Assembly: GCA_964036045.1 (NCBI GenBank)
Contig: OZ038381.1
Coordinates: 143,911,596 to 143,975,595, forward strand
Length of the DNA: 64,000 bases
DNA from: Eutreptiella sp. 'Long Island Sound 2002'
Taxonomy: Eukaryota; Euglenozoa; Euglenophyceae; Eutreptiales; Eutreptiaceae
Direction: 5' to 3'
The translations under genes and the position numbers were made by a program. Positions 52,486 to 64,000 of the stretch are shown here, one piece after another; the first letter of the stretch is position 1, and the number at the start of each line of letters is the position of its first letter. The notes below the pieces were generated by a model that ran no database searches, had not been told where the DNA came from, and saw nothing but the letters and a program-made list of their open reading frames with translations.

Positions 52486-53413
52486 TAGTAACCTTCATAG
52501 TGCATGAGGTGCAAGAACGTGGCCCGTGGTATGCTGTTAAAAGCCTTTTCAAAGTCTATACAAAGATGCTAAGTGTGAGGATGGTGATGCAAACGGCGAA
52601 AAATCCAGAGTATGTGATCAGATGCACGACAGTCGGGGAAGTCACCAAGTTGATCGGAGTGTAGAGTCCCTGAGCATTGTGTTTGGCTGAGAAGGAACTG
52701 TTTTGCGTGATACGCCAGGAGCTTGTAGATTATCCCCAATAGTGCAACTGGCCTATAGTTCTTTCGGTCTAGAGGACTGCCTTTTATGAAAGGAAGGTAG
52801 ATGTTGGAGCTTTCCCAGTGACTCGAGATGGGTTGTGAGCGATTGCATACAAGCATGAGCCACTTTTGGACGGAGATACCACACCAGTGGAAAGAGTAAA
52901 TCTTGGCGAAGTCACGTCCTCCTGCTTCACGGGGGTCCACGTTGCAACTGGCGGCACTGCCACTTGTAGGGAGCCTGTAGTAGCTGAGCTGCAGAGTAAC
53001 CATCTGGACAGCGAGAAGTGATGGCGACGAAATCGTGCCAGACTAGCCTGATTGGGAACAAAATCAGAAGAACCCCAAAGCATTTGGAGAGAGTCACTCA
53101 TCATCTCAGACATCGTAGACACATCCACTGCCAGGCCATTACCTTTGCGTAGTGCTGTGGGTGTCGGTACCGGGGGACAAGACACCTCAGCAATGGAACA
53201 TTTAACCCTAGTGCCCCGAACCATTTTGCGGTTTAGTTTTCTGTTGGCTGTCTTAGATTTTTTGGCCCTGATTTCCTGCCGCAAGGTAGAGACCTGGTGC
53301 ATTTTGTTGTGGAAATCCGGGCAACCAGGAGCTGATGCTGACGCCCGAAGATGATTGAAATATTTTGCATCGCACAAGGGCCAGTGAACATGCGCATATG
53401 TTTGTTTATGTAA
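52486..53413 (-). pseudogene. Decayed LINE reverse transcriptase fragment
   Basis: Reading downward with frame changes: a basic segment (RAKKSKTANRKLNRK near 53260), YLPFIKGSPLDRKNYRPVAL (near 52800-52740, the classic LINE RT NYRP box), DQLGDFPDCRASDHILW (near 52650) and IDFEKAFNSIPRATF (near 52570-52510, motif A). The later catalytic boxes are absent because of the neighbouring LINE 3' end insertion. This RT is not closely similar to that of the giant LINE. Confidence 0.75.
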
Positions 53414-53848
53414 TCAGTTAGTGATGAACTGAATACCTTGGTCGGTATAGCGCAGGAAATCGTCTATGGAGAATTCGGCATGATGTGTGAGCAAGTGGTC
53501 ACAAACATTATCTGACGTACAGACCGAGGCACGGAAGACTTCGCGCTCTGCGACTGTTAGATTACGGTAGACCGAAGGTGGGGCACGGGGGGCTAGCTGG
53601 GTCACAGGAGGCGACTGCATCTAAAGGCCAACCGGATGATGATCGGATGCTTTATCTTGGTTGTGCATATGGCTGCGGAGGTATGAGAAAAAGCCTACAG
53701 TAACAAAGGGGCCAAAATCATTGGACTCTGCCACTACAAACTTTGCCGGGAAGGGTCGAGACCGCTTGACAAGGGCAACAAGACATACAACAGGTGACAC
53801 CTTAAATTCAGCCCGAAGTAGTGAACTACTCTTAAAGACGTGTATCAT
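53414..53848 (-). pseudogene. Unassigned reading frame between LINE and Ty3/gypsy relics
   Basis: A frame of about 145 codons with one internal TAG at 53621. The second half reads like ordinary protein (NLTVAEREVFRASVCTSDNV, HAEFSIDDFLRYTDQGIQF) and stays in phase with the start of the LINE fragment below it. It might be upstream LINE sequence or the tail of the neighbouring gypsy element. No family recognised. Confidence 0.35.
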
Positions 53849-53860
53849 TTTGAAATGAGG

Positions 53861-55290
53861 CTACCTGGGCCCTCCAGGCCGTAAGTTGTGTAGTCTGCAT
53901 AACCAAATGGGCCTTAAACTCCGCATCCAATGTCGAATCGGGTGCCGAACGGGCCAGCACTTGGCGAATGCCGCTAATGTGGAGGTCAATTTTATGTTTC
54001 TTGTTGTACTTGGTCCAGAGATCATTGACATCATGTATGAATGCGGGCTAAATTCAGTCTCCTGGCATCCCCTGTACTTGACCTCCCACTCTAGGTGCTT
54101 AAGGCGCCCCGGTCCAACCGTGGCATGAGGAACAATGTCCACAATGACGTACTTGTTGGACTGGATCAGAAGGTCCTGGTCCGTATAGTAGTGCAGAGGA
54201 GGAGTACCCTCCTCTGGGGCCACATAAGGCTTGACACGTATAGTGTCTAGCGCCATTTTGCCTCGTTCGGTAGCTATCAAGTAAGTATTCCTGCGCAGGC
54301 GCTGAAGGACTTCACCTGGTCCTTCACAGACCCTATGCAGCTGATCACTACCTTTCTTAGTCTTGTAGTCCTTGTACCAGACTTTCTCCCGAAAGACATA
54401 GACATGGGGAGGGTGCGCCTTTCATAATTCCTCCGCCTTACGGCGGTGCATCTTATTCAGGGAGTCCGGTACGTAGCAGCAAATCCAACAGCGTCCCGAC
54501 ACTCAGATTCGGGAAGAATGTGTGTGCAGTCTCCTAATCCAAAGGGATTGCGGCCAAACACTAAATAGTGTGGCAAATACCCACTGATGGTGCCAGGGGT
54601 GTCGTAGGAAGCCCAGATGGCTAGTGGCAATAACTGCGCCCAGTTTTGCTGGGTTGTTTTCAACAGCCACTGCCTAGAGGGTTTCAACGACCACCTGAGC
54701 TGCTCGCTCCCCACGCCCGTTTCACTGGGGTCTATTGATGGTGGATTGCTTCATGCTCATTCCTCATAGCTTACAGAGTTCGCTGAAGATCTCGGCCGTA
54801 ACCAGATGGTCGTGGTATGAGAAGATCTCTTGGGGCATACCCATGGGGGGCACCACCCTATTCAGACATAGATTCGCCAGACCAAGATGGTCAGGGTCTT
54901 ACTGCATGGTACTGCCACCACATACCCCGTTAGAGGGCAAACGACAACCCAAACGTAATCTTCCGTGTTGCCATTTGATGTACAAGGACGACAGCTCAGG
55001 TCACAAACGTCGATACACACTGATGCAAACGGGTACTGCGGTACTGGTGCAGAATGATTGGACTCTGCCTGTAAACCCTTACGGCCTTTAGTTTAGCCGC
55101 AAATATTGCACTTATTCACAATTGATTGCACCATTTGGTGTATTTCATTCAGTTGATATGCACAAGAATATTTCCGTTTGAAAGTTTCCAGGATTTTTTT
55201 CATGCCAGGGTGTGCATACTCATGGCAGGCGTTGATGACTTGTTTGACCAAGTCATATGGTACACACCCGCATCCATGGCTTCGCACCTT
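53861..55290 (-). pseudogene. Third element integrase and C-terminal domain
   Basis: The zinc finger is HEYAHPGMKKIL...CNICG (55240-55093). The core has SYHDHLVTAEIFSELC (near 54810, the second Asp region) and, near 54700, an S-x-TG-x-GSEQLRW segment matching the catalytic Glu region. It continues into LLPLAIWASYDTPGTISGYLPHYLVFG (near 54620), a typical integrase helix with target-fold sequence. The C-terminal part (54280-53861) includes KYVIVDIVPHATVGPGRLKHLEWEVKYRGC, which sits where a chromodomain would but is not clearly one. Several frameshifts and stops occur, for instance near 55090 and 54430. Confidence 0.75.
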
Positions 55291-56505
55291 ATCGTTATAT
55301 ACTGTATATGACTGTCCGTTGACCTCAATGAACTTGTGCTGCCGTAAAGCATCCCAGTGGGGAGCAACGAACGGGTCAAGCTCATAGTGGGAGGAGGAGT
55401 CATCATAAAGGACAGAGATTGCGGGGGGCGCATTAATGGCTTACATGTTTCCGAAAACAAGGGTTTTCAACCCCGGCATATATCAACTAATGGAAGACAT
55501 GGTCTCAATCATGTTCAGTGATGCCAATTGTGCCCTGCATGGGCGTTTGAAGTCCAAATTGATTCTCTTCTTTTCAGCACGACTGTATTTTTGACCCTTC
55601 GGGATGTGAGGATGCGTCTGACAGGGGCTTGATGGCGCTGCCAGGCTTCAACTTCCCACGGAGTTGATGAAAAGCTCCTCTAGAGTGCTAAATTTGGACC
55701 CGTCTGTCGCCACGTAGGGTGCCTCGGTCTCAACCGTGTTCACAGACCTAACCGCCTGCAGTGCAGCCACCCTGGCTACCTGTAGCTGGCTGAGCATGGC
55801 TTGCTCATGTGAAAAGGCTTCGGGTTCCGCTGTTTTAAGGCAATCAGGCGCAGACTGCCACTCCCGTTTTTCAGTTTCCTCCCATCCAGCTAGGTGGTCA
55901 TCCCCACCGTGGAAGTTGGTGTCTTTGGACTGCCCTGCTGGATAGGCAAACCGAGAAAGAGCATCAACAACCTGATTCTCCTCACCTGGACGGTAAGTAA
56001 TAACAAGGTTGAACCGGCTCAAAAACTCATGGCAACGAGCCCGCAGTACTAAGAGCCGAGAAATGGTACACAGGTCCTACTTGTATTATTTCACAATGGA
56101 TGAATGATCGGTCTGGATCTCCACTGCAGATCCTCCGATCCATGACTGAAATTTCAACAGGCCACACACAATGGCATATGTTTCCTGCTCTCTTCGCGTC
56201 CAGGCTAACGACCCTGTGCGTTTGGTACTCCCATTGACGCGGGCGCCGTTACCTTGCAGCTTGCGGTAATAGAAGGCAACTGGGTGCTGGTTACGATCTT
56301 GCTGCAGCTGCTCAAGGACCCCAGGGAATGCATAAATGGTCGCATCAGTAATTATGCGCCATGGCAGGCCCAGCTTGGGTAAGTACAGTCTGGCTTTCTC
56401 AGTTATCACATTCTTAAGGGCCTCGAAGTTGATTTTCGGTTCATCGGTACAATGAACTCCGGCTTCCTTAGGTGTTAACTGGATATTCTTCCTATTTTGA
56501 GGCAC
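55291..56505 (-). pseudogene. Third element RNase H and tether
   Basis: RNase H motifs are WRIITDAT (near 56350), WTRREQETYAIVCGL (near 56200), EIQTDHSS (near 56115) and YRPGEENQVVDALSRFAYPAG (near 55985). The last is the usual Ty3 RNase H end followed by a tether. Between about 55650 and 55290 only degraded tether sequence is seen. A stop near 56086 and frame changes disable it. Confidence 0.8.
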
Positions 56506-57376
56506 AGCAGTGGATGTCCGTGGGGCATTAGGGTCCCTAGGCTCATATTGATCTTTACCTTTGAGGGCAGCAGCGCTGCGATTTTGGCGAATTTATCAAT
56601 ATACACCTGATACCAACCCAGGAGCCCAAAGAATTCCTTCATATGCTTGGCTGTTTTGATATCCTCCCATTTCCAGTCTTTTACTGCTGAGACCTTGGTG
56701 AAACTCGGATATCTACATCCATCTTTAAGGATGTGACCCACATACTGGACGATCCGTTTGAATAGATGCACCTTGGAGGGCTTGACTCCTAGCTGAGCCT
56801 CCTCCAATGCATCAAACATCTTGCAAAGGTCCTCATAATGCGCCCCAAAGTATTCCCTGAGGGTTTCCGGTTGTTGTTTCTGCTCAATTGTCAGCTTGTT
56901 CGGCTCCGAAACCTTCCGCCCTGACCATAGAATGTCGTCATTGTAGGGTTGCGACTGAGGACAATTGCGTGTCACATATTGGCCCATTTGTTGGTAGGCT
57001 GCAGTCCCCACCTTAGCACGGATTGGAAGGACATTCCATTTAAAAATGCCAAATGGAGTACAGAAGGCAGTAAGATGCTTGCTGCTCTCCTCCTGATGCA
57101 TTTGATGAAAACCATCCTCGAAATCGATGACAGAAAAGATAAAATTGACCTCATGGTTGGCAATTTTGTCCTCAATGACAGGCAGTGGAAAACTGCGCCC
57201 TTTAAGGAGGAATGAAGATGACGGTAGTCAATGACCAACCGCCAATCATTTTTTCCTGGCTGTGGCACCAAGAACGCTCTGGCAACCCATCGTGGCTGTC
57301 CTCTTGCATCTCGTAGCATGCCACGGTCCTTGAACTTCACTATTTTATCCCATAATGCTTTTTTACGTTCACCCAC
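56475..57376 (-). pseudogene. Third element reverse transcriptase
   Basis: It begins ERKKALWDKIVKFKDRG, then FLVPQPGKNDWRLVIDYRHL (near 57260). After a frameshift come FCTPFGIFKWNVLPIRAK (near 57050) and the catalytic YNDDILWSG (near 56950). VQYVGHIL (near 56740) and FFGLLGWYQVYIDKFAKIAALL (near 56600) complete the Ty3-type palm-connection region. All core RT boxes are present but in two frames. Confidence 0.85.
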
Positions 57377-59466
57377 GGCTCATATGGGCTCGTCCGCTCT
57401 GGGGCCAGCAGGTTCAGGCAAGAGCTCCAAGCGGAGCATAGAATGTGGCCGTCTTGCCTTTTTGGCTGCCGGGGTCACCTCCTGAGTGCGAATAGGATTA
57501 AAAACGTTTTTTTCATACCGAGCCATAGTTTTGGCTTTCAGGTCTTCACATCCTTCCCAGTTCTCATCCGACTTGATGGCAGACCGGATGTGCCGGCGGT
57601 AGCCTTGTACCCAATCATGCTGGCTTACCTCCCTAGGACCCACACTAGACCTATCCACACAAGACGCTTTCATTACCAGGGGTGTAGCTACCGTTGGCCA
57701 CTCATGCATGGTATCAGACTCCTCCATACAGGAGTAATCGGGACCTGGGGACGCTTGGGACTCTGACTGACTGATGTCCCCTGACTTGGCCCGTTTGGCT
57801 GCTTAGCGCTGTGCCCGTCGCCACATCTGGCGGTATTTGACCTCTACGGGCAAAACTTGTTGTACCTGATGGTTAGAAGTACCATGCATGAGTGACTGTA
57901 AGGAAGGCTTGGGGTGTGTGTGTGTGTGAAAAGGGAGCGAAAACTGTGCAGTCCTGCGCGTAGAGGGCAACACAATCTGCACTGGGAAGGGGTCGAGTCC
58001 CATACAGCGAGCTGCTTGTCGGCGGTATCTGCTGCTTCTGCCTGTGAACCCTCAGGAGTCCATTGTAGCACATCTACTCCAACTATACCATACTCCCTAT
58101 GGGCTCAGCCTACCTTATCATCATCATCTAAAAGAACTGGTTCACCGACCGGCACATCCACCCAGTGTACTACCACCTCGCTCAGCGAACACCACCAATC
58201 CCTATCCTTCCATGTCGGGACAATTGCGATACCATGTCCTAGCTCAAACTTCAACTTTTGTATGGTTTGCTGCCACAGCCTATCGGTGGGATGTAACCAA
58301 AGGTTCTCTCCGGCCCATGGCTGTGACAACGCGTCCCTTTGCTCATCCCCAGATTTCAGGAAACGAGCAAACCGTTTATTGCCGAATACATCCGGAAATT
58401 CTGGGAAATAACACTCGTCAACCGACGACTTTGCCCATCGGTCAATGCGAAGGACAATATCCTGGCGGACTGCCCAATCAACCCTATCAGGCAGCCAGTT
58501 TTCGCGTGCTTTGCGTCTGGCCACTGCCTGAGCATTTCGAATAGTGCGTCGGCCCTCGTGGGTGCGCAATGAGGACTCAACCGCCTTCGTGCTCTTTTGC
58601 AGCACCTTGGACGGCCCACCACCGCCGGTGTTGCTAGCTGAAATTTCAGAACTGACTCTAGAATACGTTGCGCAATCTGAACTTGCAGAATCCGCCCACA
58701 GATCTAAGTCTTTCAACCCCCGACTTTCACCTGTAACCGCCCCGAACTTGGTAACCTGAGCTGACTTTATACGGGCCGTTCCCCGAACCGAAGGGTTGGT
58801 GCCGCGATGGCTTACTGTGGCGCGGTTACTGACACTTGGTAACTCCGTTTCCATGCCACCTGTTGCCTCCTCTACAACCAACTCTGGTTCAGTACCAGTG
58901 AACTCCGCTCCTGTGTTAGCAAGCATTACTGCCCCCCTGTGTGGCAGACCAACGCGCATTGCAGGTCCAGTGTGTCATACGGGGACCAAGGCCTTGGTTT
59001 TATCTGTAGACACTGGAGGAAATGGCTCCGTACCCAACAGATCGCCACTGCTGACTGAGTCTACATGATTGTGACCCCGGATGCTGTCCGAATAGGCCAG
59101 CAACAAAGAACGTATAATTCCTTGCATTAGCCCCAGGGCTTGGTTCACTGCAGAACCCTGATCAGCGGCCTCACTACTCGCCTGAATTATGCCAGCCCTG
59201 TGCGCCGCCACCCAAAGGGGAATATATGTGCATACCAAGAGGACGCACTCTGGTGCGTGAGGTGGAGAAAGTAAGGTTAGTGTGCTTGATGAAACTGGAG
59301 AGAATTGGGCTCCCTCTTCCTGGAAGGGGGGTAGGGGCTTACCCAGGGAGGGAGATATCGTACCTTTGGGTGTGTCTGTACTACCAAACCCGCCGGAACC
59401 GCGTTCCGTGGCTTGTAATTCGGAGACTGGTTGAACTAAAATGTTTAAATGAAGTTCGAGGGTCAT
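57377..59466 (-). pseudogene. Third element pre-RT region with methyltransferase-like domain
   Basis: A nearly continuous frame from 59466 to 58105 (one TGA near 58976) is followed after a break by 57727-57380, which leads in phase through a TGA at 57380 into RT. About 58435-58135 contains DECYFPEF, FGNKRFARFLKSGD, ENLWLHPTDRLW, AIVPTWKDRDWW and DVPVGEPV. The spacing matches the domain in the other two elements, with HPTD replacing the NPPF motif, so it is probably inactive. Upstream sequence is Ser/Gly-rich linker. No second enzyme was recognised here. Confidence 0.6.
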
Positions 59467-60185
59467 TTAGGGGACTGTGTCTCCATGCCGCACCATATGA
59501 TCCTGGGCTGCCTGGTTGCTGAATGAAATATCGACTTCTCCCCTGTAATCGTGATCCATTGCCCCTGCCCGTACCCTGAACGCCAACTTGCTCGCGTCCC
59601 CTGACCTGTCCTGAATCATACCGCAAGTGAGAGCGGGGGTAGCCAATGCTAACCCCAGAGGTAGCCGTTGCTGTCCTCCAGAGAGAATGACAGTATCGGC
59701 CCCGGCGTATACATTCGTAGCCCGCGGACCCCGGCGTACCCTTTGTTGCTAAAATGGATTGTGGTCTGACCTGTTTGACCTGAAGAGGGTTTGAAGAAAT
59801 ATGAGCTTGAATGAGTCTGACAAGAGTAGGAGACGTTCATGGGGGAGAGAGCGGAGAGGATAGAGGAGGGGAGGGAGGAAGAGAAACTTCTTGATCGCCT
59901 AACTCTGATGATGGGGCTGCCATAGCTGGCCCGAAAGACTGTTGATCGGCCGGTGATTCTGTGGCTCATGGAAGAATGGGGATTGGAGGACGTCGAGGAG
60001 GCGGATTTGGGGTAGGGGGGCGTTGCTTGACGTTGTTTGCTGAGAGATCCACCACTCCTTGTAGGTGGGCGAGACTGCGTGATAACGAAGGAGTTGTGAT
60101 GACCTTTGTCTCTGAGATTAACCTATGGGGTTTGTACGATACCCCCTTCCTACGCTGAGCCAACCCTTCAGGAGTCCCGTCTGGC
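59467..60185 (-). other. Degraded linker between protease and pre-RT region of the third element
   Basis: Short open pieces only (for example 59969-59649, Ser-rich). It is presumably polyprotein linker eroded by mutations. No motif recognised. Confidence 0.4.
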
Positions 60186-60830
60186 TCAGGCTCCCCAAAG
60201 AACTGCTGAAAACACGAAAAACACATTCCTGATGTGGGCACTTGAACTATGTGGTCCCATACTAGGTGCGCTGGACGGTGACCACTGGAAATATTCAAGC
60301 TTGTTGCCCACAAAGCTGACCGTCGGTGCCGTGGTGGCATCTGGAGACCTACCTGCTTTGGTGGTAGGTTTATCAACATGTTGTGTGCCACTCAAATATG
60401 ACTGCAGCGTGATGTGGGCTGCCAGACACTTAAAATACTGCGCCCGAACTAACTCCGTGGAATATTCCGCCTGAATATGTGCTCCCGCCACCTCCAGTGC
60501 ATACTCAGACATACCCCCATGTTGATGAGCTGGCTTCTGGCTTCTTTGGAAACTATCCAGACCCAGTAGGGCATCCCTTCCAGGGATTGCTGGTAACCCA
60601 TACCTCAACACGAAGAGAAACCCCAATATCAGGCAAGGTCCTATGGCGGTCACATATAAGAAGGCTTGTACGCACTCCGGCTCCTGCATCATCCAGCTGA
60701 ACTGGAGACACGTGGATATCCGGCGCCTGATAGCGTGACATCACCCTGTTGACATCCAAAGTGCGAACTGGCCGTTGGCGAGGCTTGCCTTTTGCCGACA
60801 ATCTGGGGCGTGTCATCCAGGCGCCTCTGC
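60186..60830 (-). pseudogene. Third element protease region
   Basis: VQLDDAGAGVRTSLL (near 60690) followed, after a frame change, by PGRDALLGLDSFQ (near 60570) recalls the retropepsin active site and its C-terminal LG.D box, about 40 residues apart. The active-site triplet is unusual (DDAGA instead of DTGA). The following 100 residues are of unknown role. Confidence 0.5.
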
Positions 60831-60879
60831 TGCGTGGAGCACGCGACTTTGGAAGCTTGCCATCCCCCTACAACTTTGT

Positions 60880-61970
60880 TGAGCAATCCTTGGTGTGGGG
60901 CTCCCTATCACCACATCGACGACAAATATCATCCGGACAGTCAGGGAACGTGAGGGACCGTGAGGGATCCTTAGAATTTGAACCTTGACGACGCTGCTCC
61001 TGAGAATTTGAGTGTCTGTGTCGGGACCCTCGTCCTCGGTCCTTGGACCCTTGCCCGCGATCTTGGGAACGATGGCGGTTCGGTGTATGATGATCGCGGT
61101 CCTTAGACCCCTTTCGGTCTCGAGATCCCTGTGGCTGCTCTTGTGACCAGCCCTTTTTGGAACATCCTGATGCCCAGTGACCCTTTCGGCCACAGCAGTT
61201 ACATACATGGTCCGATTTGGCTCAAGATTGCGATTTGGAACCGCTCTGTGGACCATTTGGAGCAACAGACTTTTTGTACTCCTTTGATTGGGGACAGTGA
61301 CCTGCCAAGTGGCCCCGCTGACCACAATTGGTGCAATTCTTCCACCGTTGCTTGGACTTCTGGATATCATCCGTATGCCGCTGGCTTCAGAAGATGCCTG
61401 GGAGGTATTACTGGAGACGCTATCCCGGCGATTTCGAAATTTGCGATGTGCCCCTGATTGAGAAAAAGAGCGCTTGGACTCTCCTCCATGTTGGTTGCCA
61501 TCGCGACTTTTGCTGCGAGACGGGTCAGCCGTCCCACCTCCTTTACTTCCAAAAGCCCGCAGGTTTGGAGCTTCGGAGCCTCTAGGATTATCCATATACT
61601 CCTCCTGTTGCTCCTGGTACTCCCCAGGAGACAGCATCATAAGGAAAATTTCCAGGTAGTTGAAATCAACCCCTGCATACTCTGCCTGCAAAGAGTAAAC
61701 ATTGTTGTATGCTGCCTTCACCTCCTTGTCCACCGGCACATCCTTGGTGTGTTGTTTGAGAACAGCAAGTAACTGTGCGGTCTCATGCCGCATTGTTACA
61801 CCATCAGGGATGTCAGCCCCTTCTTCCATCCAGTCCGACATCCAGTCCACCAAAGTGCTAGACGTGAAAACAACATTAGGGAAGTGTCGTGCGCGCCAGA
61901 CGGCTTCCAGAAGATGGTTGTTTTCCATCACTCTCCCAGTGATGCAGTACCAGAGATCCTTCAACGACAT
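60880..61970 (-). pseudogene. Third element gag with three CCHC zinc knuckles
   Basis: It opens with a helical segment (MSLKDLWYCITGRVMENNHL at 61970; DKEVKAAYNNVYSLQAEY near 61715) and an Arg/Ser-rich part. Three knuckles follow in a shifted phase: CTNCGQRGHLAGHC (about 61345-61300), CNCCGRKGHWASGC (about 61205-61165) and CRRCGDREPHTKDC (about 60930-60885). A frameshift lies near 61380 and another just upstream of 61970. Arg/Asp/Ser repeats lie between knuckles 2 and 3. Confidence 0.8.
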
Positions 61971-64000
61971 GTCTTCGCGATCATATGCCTTCTCGATCCT
62001 ATCCCTTACATCCTCATTTTCTATGGCCGCAATGAAGATTTTGCCTGCTGGCCTTGATCAAATCTGTTGGCATAATTACGCCTCCAGCGAAAGGATCAAT
62101 GGATGCAACGCTCCAAAGTGGCAGGCTCACCGTCCCAAACAGGCACTTCGGCCGTTTTTTGAAGGGCCTTTGCTTTGTCCTCGGATCAAGCTAGGAATTC
62201 TTATGCTTCCCAAATATCCCTTCATCAGATGGCGCCGTTGCACTCTGCGGTATATTGGTCAAAGATTTAAGCTTCAATGGAGGCTTGGCCTCCTTGAAAG
62301 TCATTTCCACGGGAATACCCGTGGGCTGAATTTTAGCCCCTTTCCGTATGGTATCCTTTTTCAGCTGTTCGGCTGTGCGATATGCCTTTCCAGGATCGAA
62401 GTAACCGTCTTAGAAATAGAGGGCAATCTGGAACCAGCGAATGTCCCCGTGTACCCCAAGGACTCCGGGCAGCGGTCCATACGGACCACTCCTCCACCAA
62501 GCTGGCGGTTCGGGCAAGTGCTCGAGGGGATCATAATGCCGCTCCGTTTGACTGTAACTACCACACCGCACAGTACGTAGACCATCCCTGCTGCTACGCC
62601 TATGGCGGTCGGCGGGCCGATCATACCAAGCCCTACCCCTAGTTTCAGACCTCTCAGACCGTTCCCACCTACGGTTCTCATACCACGGACCGTTTCTTTC
62701 CAGCGCGGGTTGCTGTCCGGCACCGGGGCGGTCTAACCGAGGGGGCCGGGAATTGTCCTGTGGCCCCCATTCAGTTAGACCTGAAGTCGTCCTGTCGTCC
62801 AACTGCATCAAGCGCTCATGCAAGGTTTCATATGCCTCGGCCTCCACCTCCATTTGTCCTCAAACGTCATTCAGCTTATCTCTGAATTGCTGTACGTCAG
62901 CTTCAAGGCCATCCATACTCGGACCTTCTCTTGCGGGCTGACCCTGTGGCTGAGTGCCTGGCCCATTTGCCATCCAAGTCGTACAAACTATTGCAATCGT
63001 CAATTTTGACGTCGGACACCAAATGAACGAATTCGTTGACTTTCTGGCCCATTTCCAGTTTCAAGTCACAAAATTGAGACTGCAATTGTCCAATTTCAAA
63101 CTTCAGTTCAGTCACAAATGGCTGGGACAGTTCCACATTGCTCCGTGATTCACCTATTGCACGATGGGCAACATCTTTGATGCTCTCCGCGCTTTTTGCT
63201 GCTTGTCAATAACCAGCACTTGCATTCGCTCTTCTGGCAAACTCGCTAGCATTGTCAGCATGTTGTGGAGCCACTGAGGCACTTGCCTCGCATTCCTTCA
63301 ATCCCCGTTGAGAAGTTTTGCTGAACATCATTCAAACCAGACGGCGTGGGACCTGGCGGGGGGGGGGGGGTGATGGCTGTTGCGCCAGTTTCTCATAAGC
63401 GGATTGCGCTTCTCGGCCAATTTACGTGCCTTTTGCTAGTAAGTATTGCGGAGCTCCCGGCTAGCAACAGCTACTTGCCTAGCCTCGAGTGCTGCCACCT
63501 CAGCCCTCCTGATTTCATCCTCCTGGGCTGGTCGATGCAGATTTTGCATCTGTTCCACTCTGAAACGCATCAACTCGGCTCTATCTGCCTCTAATTTGGC
63601 TGTTAGTGCAGCTTTTCGAGCTTCTTGAACCAATTCACCAAATCACGCACTATCATGCATGCTTGCGTGTGCAATGGAGGTGTTTGCAACTGGTTCTTTT
63701 ACTAGCGCAGCCTGCATACCTCGAAGAGACTCCTACTCTACCCCGACGGTGGCCCGCCAATCCTCCTTGGCACTATGACCTGCCTGAAACTGAGCCCTAA
63801 CCCCCTGGGCGTCGACCTGTTGCGCTGCTTGGGCTGTTTCTGATGCCCGCTGCAGCGCGTTGTACCACTGCTCATCCTCCTACTCGACGGCGGCAATCTG
63901 CTGCTGGAGGAGCTTGACGGCGTCCGTCTCTGCGGCAACCAACTGCCGTGGGTCCGCCGCTTCCCCCTTGGCCCTCTGGACTGCCACGGCGCAGGTCTTG
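61971..64000 (-). pseudogene. Third element gag N-terminal region, truncated by the window edge
   Basis: The frame read from the edge gives a glutamine/alanine-rich helical protein with stops at about 63878, 63733 and 63646: DAVKLLQQQIAAVE, WYNALQRASETAQAAQQVDA, then ARKAALTAKLEADRAELMRFRVEQ (63625-63540). This looks like a coiled coil. 62853-62410 is Arg/Glu/Tyr-rich (RWERSERSETRGRAWYDRPA). The rest consists of fragments in several frames. The true start lies beyond 64000. Confidence 0.6.

Larger units (their letters stand above)
53849..64000 (-). mobile_element. Third Ty3/gypsy element, heavily mutated, runs off the right edge
   Basis: Minus-strand order from the right edge: gag N-terminal coiled coil, gag with three CCHC knuckles, protease, methyltransferase-like domain, RT, RNase H, integrase, C-terminal domain. 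No LTR is visible within the window on the right, and none was identified on the left near 53849. Frequent stops and frameshifts indicate an old copy. Codon and base composition are more balanced than in the giant LINE. Confidence 0.8.

Overview
This window looks like a piece of a eukaryotic nuclear genome made almost entirely of retrotransposons nested inside each other. I found no intact host gene. A free-living protist or alga is likely, and a dinoflagellate is my best guess. The reasons are spliceosomal-type GTATG...CAG signals, Ty3/gypsy polyproteins with chromodomains and a methyltransferase-like domain upstream of RT, a very large protein-rich LINE, and a captured fragment of a PPi-dependent phosphofructokinase gene. 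The lineage is an inference and is not proven by the sequence.

Layout. 1-2935 is repeat-rich flank. 2936-51465 is one outer Ty3/gypsy element on the minus strand: 711-bp LTRs at 2936-3646 and 49031-51465, an initiator-Met-like primer site, a G6 polypurine tract, and decayed gag-pol. Its gag gene is split by a second element of the same superfamily at 11591-48002, also minus strand, with about 785-bp LTRs and an ATAG target duplication. The pol gene of the inner element is split in turn by a 23,994-bp plus-strand non-LTR retrotransposon (18716-42709). This LINE is flanked by two 1,039-bp copies of its target (17677-18715 and 42710-43748). A 1.7-kb DNA transposon (49469-51190, TA duplication) sits inside the outer 5' LTR. 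From 51466 to the end lie a 315-bp dispersed repeat, a LINE 3' end, a decayed LINE RT, and a third, heavily mutated Ty3/gypsy element that runs off the right edge.

The giant LINE is the most unusual object. Its leader holds six mini-intron-like modules, about 30 copies of a 13-14 nt hairpin motif, and 4 kb of C/A-rich degenerate repeats. One reading frame of about 3,100 codons (26404-35796), broken by two stops, carries an N-terminal region of unknown function, an AP-type endonuclease, RT, RNase H and a C-terminal zinc knuckle. An overlapping second frame (35768-39833) carries a putative Ulp1/C48-like cysteine protease, proline-rich repeats and an RS-rich tail. The 3' region contains a degraded, intron-less C-terminal piece of PPi-phosphofructokinase and ends in a short CCTA-type tandem tail.

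By-eye divergence fits the nesting order: outer LTRs about 4 percent, inner LTRs about 3 percent, LINE target copies about 0.5 percent. All motif, identity and copy-number statements were read by eye from the sequence; no database search was run.
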